From the NCBI RefSeq assembly GCF_009746565.1, contig NZ_WRPN01000004.1:186001-250000 (forward strand): a stretch of 64,000 nucleotides of DNA, read 5' to 3'. This DNA is from Mariniflexile maritimum. GTDB taxonomy: Bacteria > Bacteroidota > Bacteroidia > Flavobacteriales > Flavobacteriaceae. The notes below the pieces were generated by a model. That model worked only from the letters and a program-made list of their open reading frames with translations, did no database searches and had not been told where the DNA came from. Below, in pieces: positions 54,174 to 62,433 of this stretch. Position numbers and translations under genes: made by a program. Position 1 is the first letter of the stretch. Each line of letters starts with the position of its first letter.

Positions 54174-54190
54174 TTAAAAAATATTAGCCA

Positions 54191-54236
54191 CAAATACACG
54201 AATTATAAATTGAAAATCAATCGTGAATAAGTGGCA
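54191..54236. repeat. Inverted repeat between moxR and DUF58 genes
   Basis: GCCACAAATACACGAATT faces AATCGTGAATAAGTGGC. The outer GCCAC/GTGGC and inner CACGA/TCGTG pair. Its words resemble 31469-31488 (ATTCGTGAATTCGTGGC), suggesting a dispersed short repeat. Confidence 0.55.
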
Positions 54237-54244
54237 AACAAAAC

Positions 54245-55576
54245 ATGAAACGTTTTTTTAAACATATTTATTTAACGGGGCGCTTTTTTACAAGCGTAAG
54301 CATTCTTGTGCTTTTATTTATTGTCGCCTATATGTTTCCGGGGTTGTTGGTAATGGTGCAAATGCTGTTTTTTGTTTTTCTGGGTTTGGTCATGCTCGAT
54401 TTTTTGCTATTATTTAAGCAAAAAGGCATTAGGGCATCCAGAGTTTTGCCAGAAAAATTAAGCAATGGCGATGATAATCCTATTGAAATATCCCTTCAAA
54501 ACAACTATAATTTTACAAGCCACCTTCAAATTATCGACGAGTTGCCGTTTCAATACCAAAAGCGCGATTTTGGGATAAACACAGAACTGAAAAGACAAGC
54601 CTCAAAAAAAATAACCTACACCTTGCGCCCTCTGCAGCGCGGGGAATACCATTTTGGAAATTTAAACCTCTATGTTAAAAGCCCAATAAGTCTTGTTTCT
54701 AGGCGTTTTCAATTTGGAAAGGATGCCATGGTGCCTAATTATCCGTCGTTTTTGCAATTAAAAAAGTACATGCTTTTGGCTTTTTCAAACAAAATTTTTG
54801 AATATGGTCTTAAAAAAATACGTCGCATTGGGTATACCATGGAGTTTGAGCAAATAAAACACTATGTGCAAGGCGATGATTTACGGAATATTAACTGGAA
54901 AGCCACCGCCAAAAGCAACCAATTAATGGTGAACCAATACCAAGACGAACGTTCGCAACCTGTTTACAGCGTGATTGATAAGGGCAGGGTTATGAAAATG
55001 CCTTTTGAAGGGTTGAGCCTGTTGGATTATGCCATTAATGCATCGTTGGTAATTAGTAATGTGGCCCTAAAAAAACAGGATAAGGCGGGTATTTTTTCGT
55101 TTTCCAGAAAAGTTGAAAATAGGGTAGTGGCAGAACGCCGACCTTCGCAAATGAATATCATTTTGGAAACACTCTATAATTTGGACACCGACTTTGTGGA
55201 ATCGGATTTTTCGCGTTTGTACGTTGATGTAAAACGTCATTTAAACCAACGTAGTTTGCTGTTATTGTACACCAATTTTGAAACCTTGGATGCTTTACAC
55301 CGGCAATTGCCTTACTTAAAGGCCATCGCAAAAAACCATTTATTGGTGGTTATCTTTTTTGAAAACACCGAATTGCAAAAACTCACCAACAAAATGGCAA
55401 AAAACACCTATGCAATTTTCGAGAAAACCATAGCGGAAAAGTTTATTTACGAAAAAAAGTTAATTGTAAACGAACTACAAAAACACGGTATCCAAAGTAT
55501 TTTAACGCCCCCCGAACATTTAACCATTAACACCATAAATAAATATTTGGAGATTAAGGCCCGCGGATTGTTGTAA
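54245..55576 (+). CDS. DUF58 protein (MoxR partner)
   Basis: A 443-residue protein with two N-terminal TM helices (SVSILVLLFIVAYMFPGLL, MLFFVFLGLVMLDFLLLF), a beta-rich middle (LQIIDELPFQYQKRDFGINT), then the DUF58 core FEQIKHYVQGDDLRNINWKA followed by VNQYQDERSQPVYSVID and a von Willebrand-A-like fold with AKDAGIFSFS-like region. It lies 71 bases after the MoxR gene and is followed by a terminator shared with convergent dps. Function unknown. Confidence 0.9.
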   Translation: MKRFFKHIYLTGRFFTSVSILVLLFIVAYMFPGLLVMVQMLFFVFLGLVMLDFLLLFKQKGIRASRVLPEKLSNGDDNPIEISLQNNYNFTSHLQIIDELPFQYQKRDFGINTELKRQASKKITYTLRPLQRGEYHFGNLNLYVKSPISLVSRRFQFGKDAMVPNYPSFLQLKKYMLLAFSNKIFEYGLKKIRRIGYTMEFEQIKHYVQGDDLRNINWKATAKSNQLMVNQYQDERSQPVYSVIDKGRVMKMPFEGLSLLDYAINASLVISNVALKKQDKAGIFSFSRKVENRVVAERRPSQMNIILETLYNLDTDFVESDFSRLYVDVKRHLNQRSLLLLYTNFETLDALHRQLPYLKAIAKNHLLVVIFFENTELQKLTNKMAKNTYAIFEKTIAEKFIYEKKLIVNELQKHGIQSILTPPEHLTINTINKYLEIKARGLL

Positions 55577-55583
55577 TAAAAAA

Positions 55584-55609
55584 AAAGACCCTCAAAAATG
55601 AAGGTCTTT
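55584..55609. terminator. Shared terminator of the DUF58 and dps genes
   Basis: Stem AAAGACC with GGTCTTT (plus two more pairs around one mismatch) and an A-rich left flank, which gives a T tract for the minus-strand dps transcript. Less clear for the plus strand. Confidence 0.75.
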
Positions 55610-55633
55610 CTCGCTATTAATCAATCCAGCTTA

Positions 55634-56113
55634 TTAAACGGTTTCGCTCAACCAAGCTTTCATCATCCAAACTGTTTTTTCTTGTTCGGTAATAAAATCA
55701 CTCATCATCGAATTGGTGCCTTCATCATTCGCATCGCCCGCTTTTTCTAAAATAGAACGTTCAATTTTCAATAGTTCAGCTAATGAATCTACAATCAATG
55801 CTACCGCTTTTTCATCTTGCGAAATGTTTTTACCAACAGGAACTTGCGCCGTTTCGGTGTAATCCTTAAAGGTATGCAGCGGTGTTTCACCCAATGTTAG
55901 CACGCGTTCGGCTATTAAATCTACTTTCATGTTGGCATCGGTGTATAACTCTTCAAACTTCACATGTAAGTCGAAAAATCGTTTGCCCTTTATATTCCAA
56001 TGAATCCCGCGAAGGTTTTGGTAATAAATTTGAAAATTTGCTAAAAGATTATTCAAATCCTTAGCGATCTCTTTTGCTTTTACGGTGTTTAAACCAATAC
56101 TGTTAACTGCCAT
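55634..56113 (-). CDS. dps: Dps-family ferritin-like protein
   Basis: A 159-residue iron-storing and DNA-protecting protein. It forms a dodecamer that oxidises Fe(II) with hydrogen peroxide. The ferroxidase ligands are in the HWNIKGKRFFDLHVKFEELY segment, with D..KVDLIAERVLTLGE following, and TEQEKTVWMMKAWL near the C-terminus. It is transcribed divergently from oxyR with 101 bases between starts, so it is probably under peroxide control. Confidence 0.95.
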   Translation of the reverse strand: MAVNSIGLNTVKAKEIAKDLNNLLANFQIYYQNLRGIHWNIKGKRFFDLHVKFEELYTDANMKVDLIAERVLTLGETPLHTFKDYTETAQVPVGKNISQDEKAVALIVDSLAELLKIERSILEKAGDANDEGTNSMMSDFITEQEKTVWMMKAWLSETV

Positions 56114-56134
56114 AATATATATTTTTTCTTACTA

Positions 56135-56142
56135 CAAATATA
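56135..56142 (-). promoter_or_regulatory. Putative -7 element (TATATTTG) of dps
   Basis: On the minus strand TATATTTG fits TAnnTTTG, 22 bases before the dps start. An OxyR site is expected around here but no convincing one was found; two ATAG words 17 bases apart (56179, 56196) do not fit the spacing. Confidence 0.45.
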
Positions 56143-56214
56143 CGCTATAATAAGGCATTATTTCCATAATTTTTATCGATAGTTTTTATATTTTTATAGT
56201 CTAAATTGATACGC

Positions 56215-57159
56215 ATGACGATTACACAATTATACTACGTGTTGGCGGTTGCCGAAAACCAAAATTTTACAAAAGCAGCCGAAAAGTGCTTTGTAACGCA
56301 ACCCACTTTAAGTATGCAAATACAAAAGCTGGAAGAAGAACTTGATATCTTGATTTTTGATAGAAGCAAAAAACCCATTGAACTTACCGAAGTGGGCAGG
56401 AAAATAGTAACCCAGGCCCGCAATATTGTAAACGAATCGTACCGTATTCAGGATATTGTGGACCAACAAAAAGGCTTTATTGGCGGCGAATTTAAACTGG
56501 GCATCATCCCAACCGTTATGCCAACCTTATTGCCCATGTTCTTGAAAAGTTTTATAAAGAAATATCCAAAAATTAAACTAAAAATTGAGGAAATGACCAC
56601 CGATGATATTATTTCCAGTATTAAAGACGGTCATTTGGATGCTGCCATTGCCGCAACGCCCCTTGAGGATGAAGCCATTAAAGAGCGCGTGCTTTATTTT
56701 GAGCCTTTTGTAAGTTACATTCCAAAGAACCACCGGTTGCACAGCAACAAAAAAATAGATGTATCCGATTTAGATATTAGCGATATGTTGCTACTTGAAG
56801 ATGGCCATTGTTTTAGGGATGGCGTTATCAATTTATGCAAAGCATTTAAGAACAACCCCGACGATGCCTTTCAATTGGAGAGCGGCAGCATTGAAACCTT
56901 GATAAAACTATCAAACGAAGGTTTGGGCATGACGCTTTTGCCCTATCTTCATACCTTAGATATTAAAGAACAGGAAAAAGAAAACCTGCATTATTTCAAT
57001 GAGCCTTCACCAGCTCGGGAAGTGAGCCTTATTTACCATAAAAGCGAACTTAAAATGCAAATTATTGAAGCCCTACAGGACGTTATATCGGGGCTGGTGC
57101 GGGGAGCCATTGCATTTCAGGATGTAAAAATTATTAGTCCGTTGCCTTCTAAAAAGTAA
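56215..57159 (+). CDS. oxyR: Peroxide-sensing LysR-type regulator OxyR
   Basis: A 314-residue LysR-family regulator; the ATG at 56215 is used, since a TTG nine bases earlier adds three residues. The N-terminal helix-turn-helix is FTKAAEKCFVTQPTLSMQIQ. In the effector domain the segment EDGHCFRDGVINLC gives cysteines at residues 199 and 208, the same positions and nine-residue spacing as the sensing pair of E. coli OxyR. This supports peroxide sensing by disulphide formation. Divergent from dps, a classic target. Confidence 0.9.
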   Translation: MTITQLYYVLAVAENQNFTKAAEKCFVTQPTLSMQIQKLEEELDILIFDRSKKPIELTEVGRKIVTQARNIVNESYRIQDIVDQQKGFIGGEFKLGIIPTVMPTLLPMFLKSFIKKYPKIKLKIEEMTTDDIISSIKDGHLDAAIAATPLEDEAIKERVLYFEPFVSYIPKNHRLHSNKKIDVSDLDISDMLLLEDGHCFRDGVINLCKAFKNNPDDAFQLESGSIETLIKLSNEGLGMTLLPYLHTLDIKEQEKENLHYFNEPSPAREVSLIYHKSELKMQIIEALQDVISGLVRGAIAFQDVKIISPLPSKK

Positions 57160-57169
57160 ATGTTTAAGG

Positions 57170-57240
57170 CATTACGAGGCACGAAGTAATCGGTTTATCC
57201 ATAACCCTTTACAAACAGATTGCTTTGTCGTGCTTCATTA
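57170..57240. repeat. REP-like palindromic repeat, copy 2
   Basis: CATTACGAGGCACGAAGTAATC faces AGATTGCTTTGTCGTGCTTC then ATTACA. It matches the words of 23947-24015. It lies between the convergent ends of oxyR and topB. Confidence 0.7.
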
Positions 57241-57254
57241 CAATATATGAGATT

Positions 57255-59546
57255 TTAAACACTGTCCCTTAAAATGCGATATACCAGTTCCTTGGTGGGT
57301 TTTTGGCCGTTTATTTTGGCTCTAACAGTTTCAAACATTACTTTAAAATCGCACCCTTGTTTGTAGTGGCTGCATCCATAAGCGGTGTTTCCTTTAATTA
57401 CGGTGCCTTTTTTACATTTTGGGCAAACCAATACATCTGCTATGGGTTTAACCACTGTTTTTTTTGGCTCTAAAACAATCTTAAAATCGGCATCAAAACG
57501 CAACAAGCCTTCCACAGTGCCGGTATCGGTTTTAAAGTCCTTTAAATTTACCGTCGAACCTTTTTGTAACAATCGAAGGTACTGGTTTTCTGATATTTTT
57601 TTATCGGCATAACTAAATGGCAATACAAAGTCGCAGCCCGCTTTGTAATTGCCACAACCAAACGCCGATTTTCCTTTTATGAGCCTTGCCTTTTTGCATT
57701 TGGGGCAAACCTGGGCCAAAATTCCGGCGGCTTTTTTTTGTTCTGCCTTAACTGCACGGTTTTTAACCTGTGATGCATGCGATATGTTGGCGCGCGTGGT
57801 TTCGCTGCGCACTTCATAAACCAAGGCATCAACCATACGCTTCATATTGTTTATAAATTCCGAAGCGGTAAACGTTCCTTTTTCTATGTCTTTTAATTGC
57901 TTTTCCCAACTGCCCGTAAGTTCGGCCGATTTCAGTAGTTCATTCTGGATTATCTCAATCAATTGTATGCCTGTTTGTGTTGGCAATACTTGCTTTTTAT
58001 TTCGTACAATGTACCTGCGCTTAAACAAGGTTTCGATAATGTTTGCGCGGGTTGACGGGCGACCAATGCCGTTTTCCTTCATCAAGTCGCGCAATTCCTC
58101 ATCATCTACCTGTTTTCCAGCGGTTTCCATGGCACGCAACAAGGTGGCTTCGGTAAATTGGTTGGGCGGTTTGGTTTCCTTTTCTAAAAATGAGGGTTGG
58201 TGTGGCCCTTTTTCACCTGTTATAAACGTTGGCAAAATATCAGGTTCTTTTTCTTTGGAATTAGGCGACTCAAAAACAACACGCCAACCTTTTTTAAGTA
58301 TTTCTTTCCCCGTGGTTTTAAACAACACTTCGGCGGCTTTCCCGATTACGGTGGTGTTTGATACCAAACAATCGTCGTAAAAAACAGCGATAAAACGCTT
58401 AACAATAATATCGTAAACCTGCTGTTGGTTGTACTGTAAATTAATTTCAACCCCCGTTGGGATGATGGCGTGGTGGTCGGTAACTTTTTTGTCGTTGAAA
58501 ACTTTTGGCGATTTTTTTATCTTTTTTCCTAGAACAACTTGTGTTAACGCTGCGTAATTGGTTAATTTTTGAAGGATACCGGACACTTTGGGATAAATAT
58601 CATTAGGTAAAAACGTGGTATCCACCCTGGGGTAGGTTATTACTTTTTGTTCGTAAAGCGATTGGGCAATTTTTAGGGTATCTTCTGCCGAAAACCCAAA
58701 TTTGGTATTGCAATATACCTGTAAGCCTGTTAAATCGAATAGTTTGGGCGCAAATTCATTGCCTTCCTTTTTTTCAATGGAAACTATTTCAAATTCACTT
58801 TCTTTTACTTTATTGGCTAAAACTTCGCCGTCTTCTTTCTTCAAAAAACGTCCTTCCTCGTAGCTAAAAAGCGTATCGCGGTATAGGGTTTGCAATTCCC
58901 AATAAGGTTGTGGCTTAAAATTTTCAATCTCTTTAAAACGGTTAACAACCATTGCCAATGTAGGGGTTTGCACGCGACCAATGGACAATACTTGTTTGTA
59001 ACCACCATGTTTTACGGTGTACAACCTAGTGGCGTTCATGCCCAACAACCAGTCGCCAATGGCCCTGGAAAAGCCTGCGTAGTATAAATTATCGTAGTTG
59101 CCCGATGGTTTTAAATTATCGAAACCTTCCTTAATGGCTTCGGTGGTCAATGAGGAAATCCAGAGCCGTTTTACCTCGCCCTTGTAGTTTGCTTCATTCA
59201 TAACCCATCGTTGAATGAGTTCTCCTTCCTGTCCTGCATCCCCGCAGTTAATGACTACCTCGGCCTTGTCAAATAAGTTTTTCACTATTTTGAACTGCTT
59301 TTGAATACCCGAATTTGCCACCACTTTGGTTTCAAACTTATCGGGCAACATGGGCAGGTTGTTTAAGTCCCAGCTTTTCCAATAGGCTTTATAATCATGG
59401 GGTTCTTTTAAGGTGCACAAATGCCCAAAGGTGTAGGTTACCGCATAGCCATTGCCCTCAAAATAGCCATCGTGCTTGTTGGTAGCACCTAAAACTGCGG
59501 CTATTTCGCGGGCAACACTTGGTTTTTCGGCAATACAAACTTTCAT
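57255..59546 (-). CDS. topB: DNA topoisomerase III
   Basis: Type IA topoisomerase that decatenates and relaxes DNA by single-strand passage. The 763 residues include the Toprim domain (MKVCIAEKPSVAREIAAVLG; INCGDAGQEGELI), the catalytic tyrosine Y305 in ITYPRVDT, and the gate domains with ENGIGRPSTRANI. The C-terminal ~150 residues have two zinc-ribbon-like modules (CPKCKKARL ... CGNYKAGC and CPKCKKGTV ... CSHYKQGC). Length is typical of TopB rather than TopA. Stands alone. Confidence 0.93.
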   Translation of the reverse strand: MKVCIAEKPSVAREIAAVLGATNKHDGYFEGNGYAVTYTFGHLCTLKEPHDYKAYWKSWDLNNLPMLPDKFETKVVANSGIQKQFKIVKNLFDKAEVVINCGDAGQEGELIQRWVMNEANYKGEVKRLWISSLTTEAIKEGFDNLKPSGNYDNLYYAGFSRAIGDWLLGMNATRLYTVKHGGYKQVLSIGRVQTPTLAMVVNRFKEIENFKPQPYWELQTLYRDTLFSYEEGRFLKKEDGEVLANKVKESEFEIVSIEKKEGNEFAPKLFDLTGLQVYCNTKFGFSAEDTLKIAQSLYEQKVITYPRVDTTFLPNDIYPKVSGILQKLTNYAALTQVVLGKKIKKSPKVFNDKKVTDHHAIIPTGVEINLQYNQQQVYDIIVKRFIAVFYDDCLVSNTTVIGKAAEVLFKTTGKEILKKGWRVVFESPNSKEKEPDILPTFITGEKGPHQPSFLEKETKPPNQFTEATLLRAMETAGKQVDDEELRDLMKENGIGRPSTRANIIETLFKRRYIVRNKKQVLPTQTGIQLIEIIQNELLKSAELTGSWEKQLKDIEKGTFTASEFINNMKRMVDALVYEVRSETTRANISHASQVKNRAVKAEQKKAAGILAQVCPKCKKARLIKGKSAFGCGNYKAGCDFVLPFSYADKKISENQYLRLLQKGSTVNLKDFKTDTGTVEGLLRFDADFKIVLEPKKTVVKPIADVLVCPKCKKGTVIKGNTAYGCSHYKQGCDFKVMFETVRAKINGQKPTKELVYRILRDSV

Positions 59547-59618
59547 ATTTTAGTATCAATAAGAGGCCGCAAAATAAGGATTTAAGTGTGGGTTTAAAAA
59601 AGGAATTGTTAGGAGTTA

Positions 59619-59846
59619 TTAACGGGTTTTCATGGGAGGCAAATCGAATGCCTTGGCATCGTGCTCAAAATGGTTGCGGTGCGAGCCGTCGCAAAAAGGC
59701 TTGTTGGCCGAAAGTCCGCATCGGCAAATAGCCAACACATTTCTACCCTGAAGCCCGTAAACGTTGCCTTGGCTGTCAACTATTTCAAAATCGCCTTCTA
59801 CTTTTACCGACCCGTTGCTGTTGATGGTAAGTTTTGTTTTGCCCAT
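59619..59846 (-). CDS. CDGSH iron-sulphur protein
   Basis: A 75-residue [2Fe-2S] protein of the mitoNEET type. The cluster motif is CRCGLSANKPFCDGSH, a match to CxCx2(S/T)x3PxCDG(S/A/T)H with the unusual three-Cys one-His ligation. It may work in iron or electron handling; no partner is fused or adjacent. It has no signal peptide. Lies upstream of topB in the same direction with a 72-base gap, and may be cotranscribed. Confidence 0.93.
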   Translation of the reverse strand: MGKTKLTINSNGSVKVEGDFEIVDSQGNVYGLQGRNVLAICRCGLSANKPFCDGSHRNHFEHDAKAFDLPPMKTR

Positions 59847-59988
59847 AATATTAAAGTTTTTTTAAGTGAACGTTGAGATATTTAATTTGATATTTTAGGG
59901 GAGGGTTGATTTATTTATGTTTGACAGCAAAAGTGGGTTGATGCGCCTGTTTTTTAAATTTCAATACCTCAAAAAAATAGCGTTTTAA

Positions 59989-60405
59989 TCATTCATGGTA
60001 GCCTTTATTTACTTGTCGTTTAGAAATCCACCAATAATTTCCACAAGGGTCTATAATGCCAGATTGTTTGTCTTCATAGGGCATATCTGTAGGTTCAAAT
60101 TCTACTTTTGCACCATGTTCTATGGCTCTTTTATGAATAATTTCCACATCATCAACATACAGATACATGGACGTTTTCATTCCTTCAAATTGTTCCCTTG
60201 CTTGACTTACCATAAAGCAAGTGTCGCCTATTTGCAAGATACAATTAGCAATATCGCCATTTGTTGGGTTTATTGTGCGACTGAGTTCAATTGCAAGAAA
60301 AGCATTTTTTAAAAAGTCGATGAAGCGTTGGGGGTTATTGACAAATAAATAAGGCGTAACGGTATGAAAGTTGTCGGGTTTGTATGTGTTGAATATGTTG
60401 TCCAT
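59989..60405 (-). CDS. VOC-family (glyoxalase/PhnB-like) protein
   Basis: A 138-residue protein with two beta-alpha-beta-beta-beta units: residues ~12-65 (HTVTPYLFVNNPQRFIDFLK) and ~75-132 (YLYVDDVEIIHKRAIEHGAK and then PYEDKQSGIIDPCGNYWWIS). The ending resembles PhnB-like VOC proteins, including YEDKQSGIIDPCGN. Metal ligands H/E are plausible but not certain. Substrate unknown. Small helical N-terminus and no signal peptide. Confidence 0.82.
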   Translation of the reverse strand: MDNIFNTYKPDNFHTVTPYLFVNNPQRFIDFLKNAFLAIELSRTINPTNGDIANCILQIGDTCFMVSQAREQFEGMKTSMYLYVDDVEIIHKRAIEHGAKVEFEPTDMPYEDKQSGIIDPCGNYWWISKRQVNKGYHE

Positions 60406-60486
60406 TGTGTAGCTGCTTTTAAGTCATTTTACTTCAATTTTTATATGCGTTTATGGGTCATTGTATTATAACTTGAGGTTGGTTGC

Positions 60487-61038
60487 TTATTGTGGCAACG
60501 GCTGGTAATAGAGCATGATTGCGCCTGAACTAAATATTTTTGTCCTTAAAAGTTTAAAAAATGTCCTGCTTTTTATTTTGTCGAACAAATACAAACCTTT
60601 TCCTTCAACCAATGGGTGAATACAAATTTGAAACTCATCAATCAAATTAAGGTTTATTAGCTGAATTATTAAACTTCTACTGCCAATTAAAATATCGCTG
60701 CCCGATTGTTGCTTAAGTTCTAAAACTTCCTGTTCAATGTTTTTTGTTGCAAGTTTCGCAGAGTCCCATTCGGTGTTTTCCATGGTGTTTGAAAAAACAA
60801 TTTTTGGTATCTTATCTATTGCCAAAGCAAAGTTATCCATTGATTTTTGGCCTGAAGGATTTTTAAGCAGCGTTTGCCAAAATTGCATGAGTTGGTAAGT
60901 TGTTCGGCCATATAACAGCACTCCAGCATTGGTTAAAAGTTCGGTGTAGTGTTGGTGTAAATCTTCATCGGGGATGCCTGCTGTGTGGTCGCAAATCGCG
61001 TCGAGCGTCATGTTTATTGCAGCGATTACTTTTCCCAT
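60487..61038 (-). CDS. RibD C-terminal/dihydrofolate-reductase-fold protein
   Basis: A 183-residue protein of the RibD C-terminal domain family. It has the N-terminal strand-turn GKVIAAINMTLDAICDHTAG then GVLLYGRTTYQLM, with GSDILIGSRSLIIQLINLNL and QICIHPLVEGKG. Such proteins use NADPH; riboflavin synthesis cannot be assumed as there is no deaminase domain and no rib genes are nearby. Unknown substrate. No signal peptide. Confidence 0.85.
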   Translation of the reverse strand: MGKVIAAINMTLDAICDHTAGIPDEDLHQHYTELLTNAGVLLYGRTTYQLMQFWQTLLKNPSGQKSMDNFALAIDKIPKIVFSNTMENTEWDSAKLATKNIEQEVLELKQQSGSDILIGSRSLIIQLINLNLIDEFQICIHPLVEGKGLYLFDKIKSRTFFKLLRTKIFSSGAIMLYYQPLPQ

Positions 61039-61247
61039 TTTATAAAGTTTGTGTTATTCCTTAAAGTATGTGGACAGTTAGGAAGATGATGACGTATTTT
61101 ACTTCTAACCACTAAAATAATTAAAAAAATACGCTATTTAATATTTAAGGCCAAATAAAATTTATCTATGCAACTAGATTGGTCCCAATAATTTCGGAAT
61201 GATATTTTAAATTTCAAAAAAAACCTGATGTTTGTTCCATTTTCATT

Positions 61248-62210
61248 TTATTTCACATCCATCTCCACTACCCAAATACCTCTTAAATCGCCGGTACTAT
61301 ACTCCAGTGCCTGGTCGTGTGGATAAAGGCTTTTTATTTTGGTCAAGGTTTTAGGCAAAACCTCTGTTTGTGGTTTTCCATGGCACTGCAAACACATGTT
61401 GTCGGTTGTTATGGGGTAATACCCTATTTGTTTGTTGCCCAGGGTTGTTAATTGGGGTTTCGGGTTCTCATTTCGTGCAATGGCCAATTTTGCAGTTTCT
61501 ATGTACGCCAGTTCTTCTGCGTTTGCTTTGTTATTGGGGTTTCTGTTTTTATCGGATACTCTTTTTATCTTTGCATTTAATGCTACCGACATGCTATCGG
61601 TTAAAGGAATGGCGCGGGTAGCACAAAATGACAGCGCATGTTCGGTGCCTTTTGAGTTTATGGCCCCAAGCAGGTTTTTGCCTAAAACACCCTTGGTTTT
61701 TAGGGCCAATTGCTGACCTGCCTCTATGGGCGATAAGGCTGTGGCTGCACTAAAACGTTTTCTTTCGGCTTCATAATGGTTGGCATACCATGTTGGTTTT
61801 TCCAATTCGGAATGGTAGATATACAATGCTATTTTAGAAATTTGCGCTTCAGTAAGGTTCATTTTTGGCATGATGTTATACAACTTTACCGCATCGGGAA
61901 TTTTAGATTTTTCTTCAGTTGGGTTGTTTAAAAATGAAAATAAATCGGCCGTGAAACGTTCCTGCGTTGTTTTACTCGTTATGTAATGCGTTTTAATAGC
62001 CTGCATGGGCGGTGCTACCTTGTTTTCCAATAAAGGGTTTGGGCTATGGCATGTAAAACAGTTGTTTTCCATTAATTGAAACCCTTCGGCGAAGTCTTGT
62101 TCTGTGTGTTTCGGTGTTGCTTTCACTGTCGATGGGTTATCTTTTTGTGGGTTTTTACAAGCCACAAACAATAAAATAAAAAAGAAAAAGAATAGGGGGT
62201 TATTTTTCAT
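61248..62210 (-). CDS. Di-haem cytochrome c lipoprotein with DUF3365-like domain
   Basis: A 320-residue envelope protein. The start at MKNNPLFFFFFILLFVACKN gives a lipobox; a longer upstream start is not supported. There are two CxxCH haem motifs, CFTCH near residue 50 (N-terminal cytochrome c domain) and CLQCH near 275 within a DUF3365-like C-terminal part (LAIARNENPKPQL ... YYPITTDNMCLQC ... GDLRGIWVVEMDV). The DUF3365 fold often carries one haem. It probably transfers electrons in the periplasm. Monocistronic; 61039-61247 shows no gene. Confidence 0.8.
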   Translation of the reverse strand: MKNNPLFFFFFILLFVACKNPQKDNPSTVKATPKHTEQDFAEGFQLMENNCFTCHSPNPLLENKVAPPMQAIKTHYITSKTTQERFTADLFSFLNNPTEEKSKIPDAVKLYNIMPKMNLTEAQISKIALYIYHSELEKPTWYANHYEAERKRFSAATALSPIEAGQQLALKTKGVLGKNLLGAINSKGTEHALSFCATRAIPLTDSMSVALNAKIKRVSDKNRNPNNKANAEELAYIETAKLAIARNENPKPQLTTLGNKQIGYYPITTDNMCLQCHGKPQTEVLPKTLTKIKSLYPHDQALEYSTGDLRGIWVVEMDVK

Positions 62211-62383
62211 GATGATGATTTTAATTAGGGTCAAAGTATCAGTATAGACCTCATAAAAAGCCGTGTAAAGGTTTTTTGGCCGTTTAAACATTAAATTTAA
62301 TAAATATAAATTGAAATTACCCAGTAGAAATCGTACAAAAACTCACAACATTATAAACGGTTTCGCATCAATCCATATAAAAG

Positions 62384-62404
62384 TTGATGGTTTTAACCCA
62401 TCAA
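62384..62404. other. Hairpin in spacer between the T9SS and cytochrome genes
   Basis: Arms TTGATGG and CCATCAA with a seven-base loop, 30 bases beyond the stop of the T9SS gene on its strand. No T tract, so a weak terminator at best. Confidence 0.4.
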
Positions 62405-62433
62405 ACATTATATTATGAAACAGTTTTCATCAC

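Noticed and set aside
56161-56214. Canonical OxyR site before oxyR
   Set aside because: Two ATAG words occur but at 17-base spacing, not the spacing of the known four-part motif.
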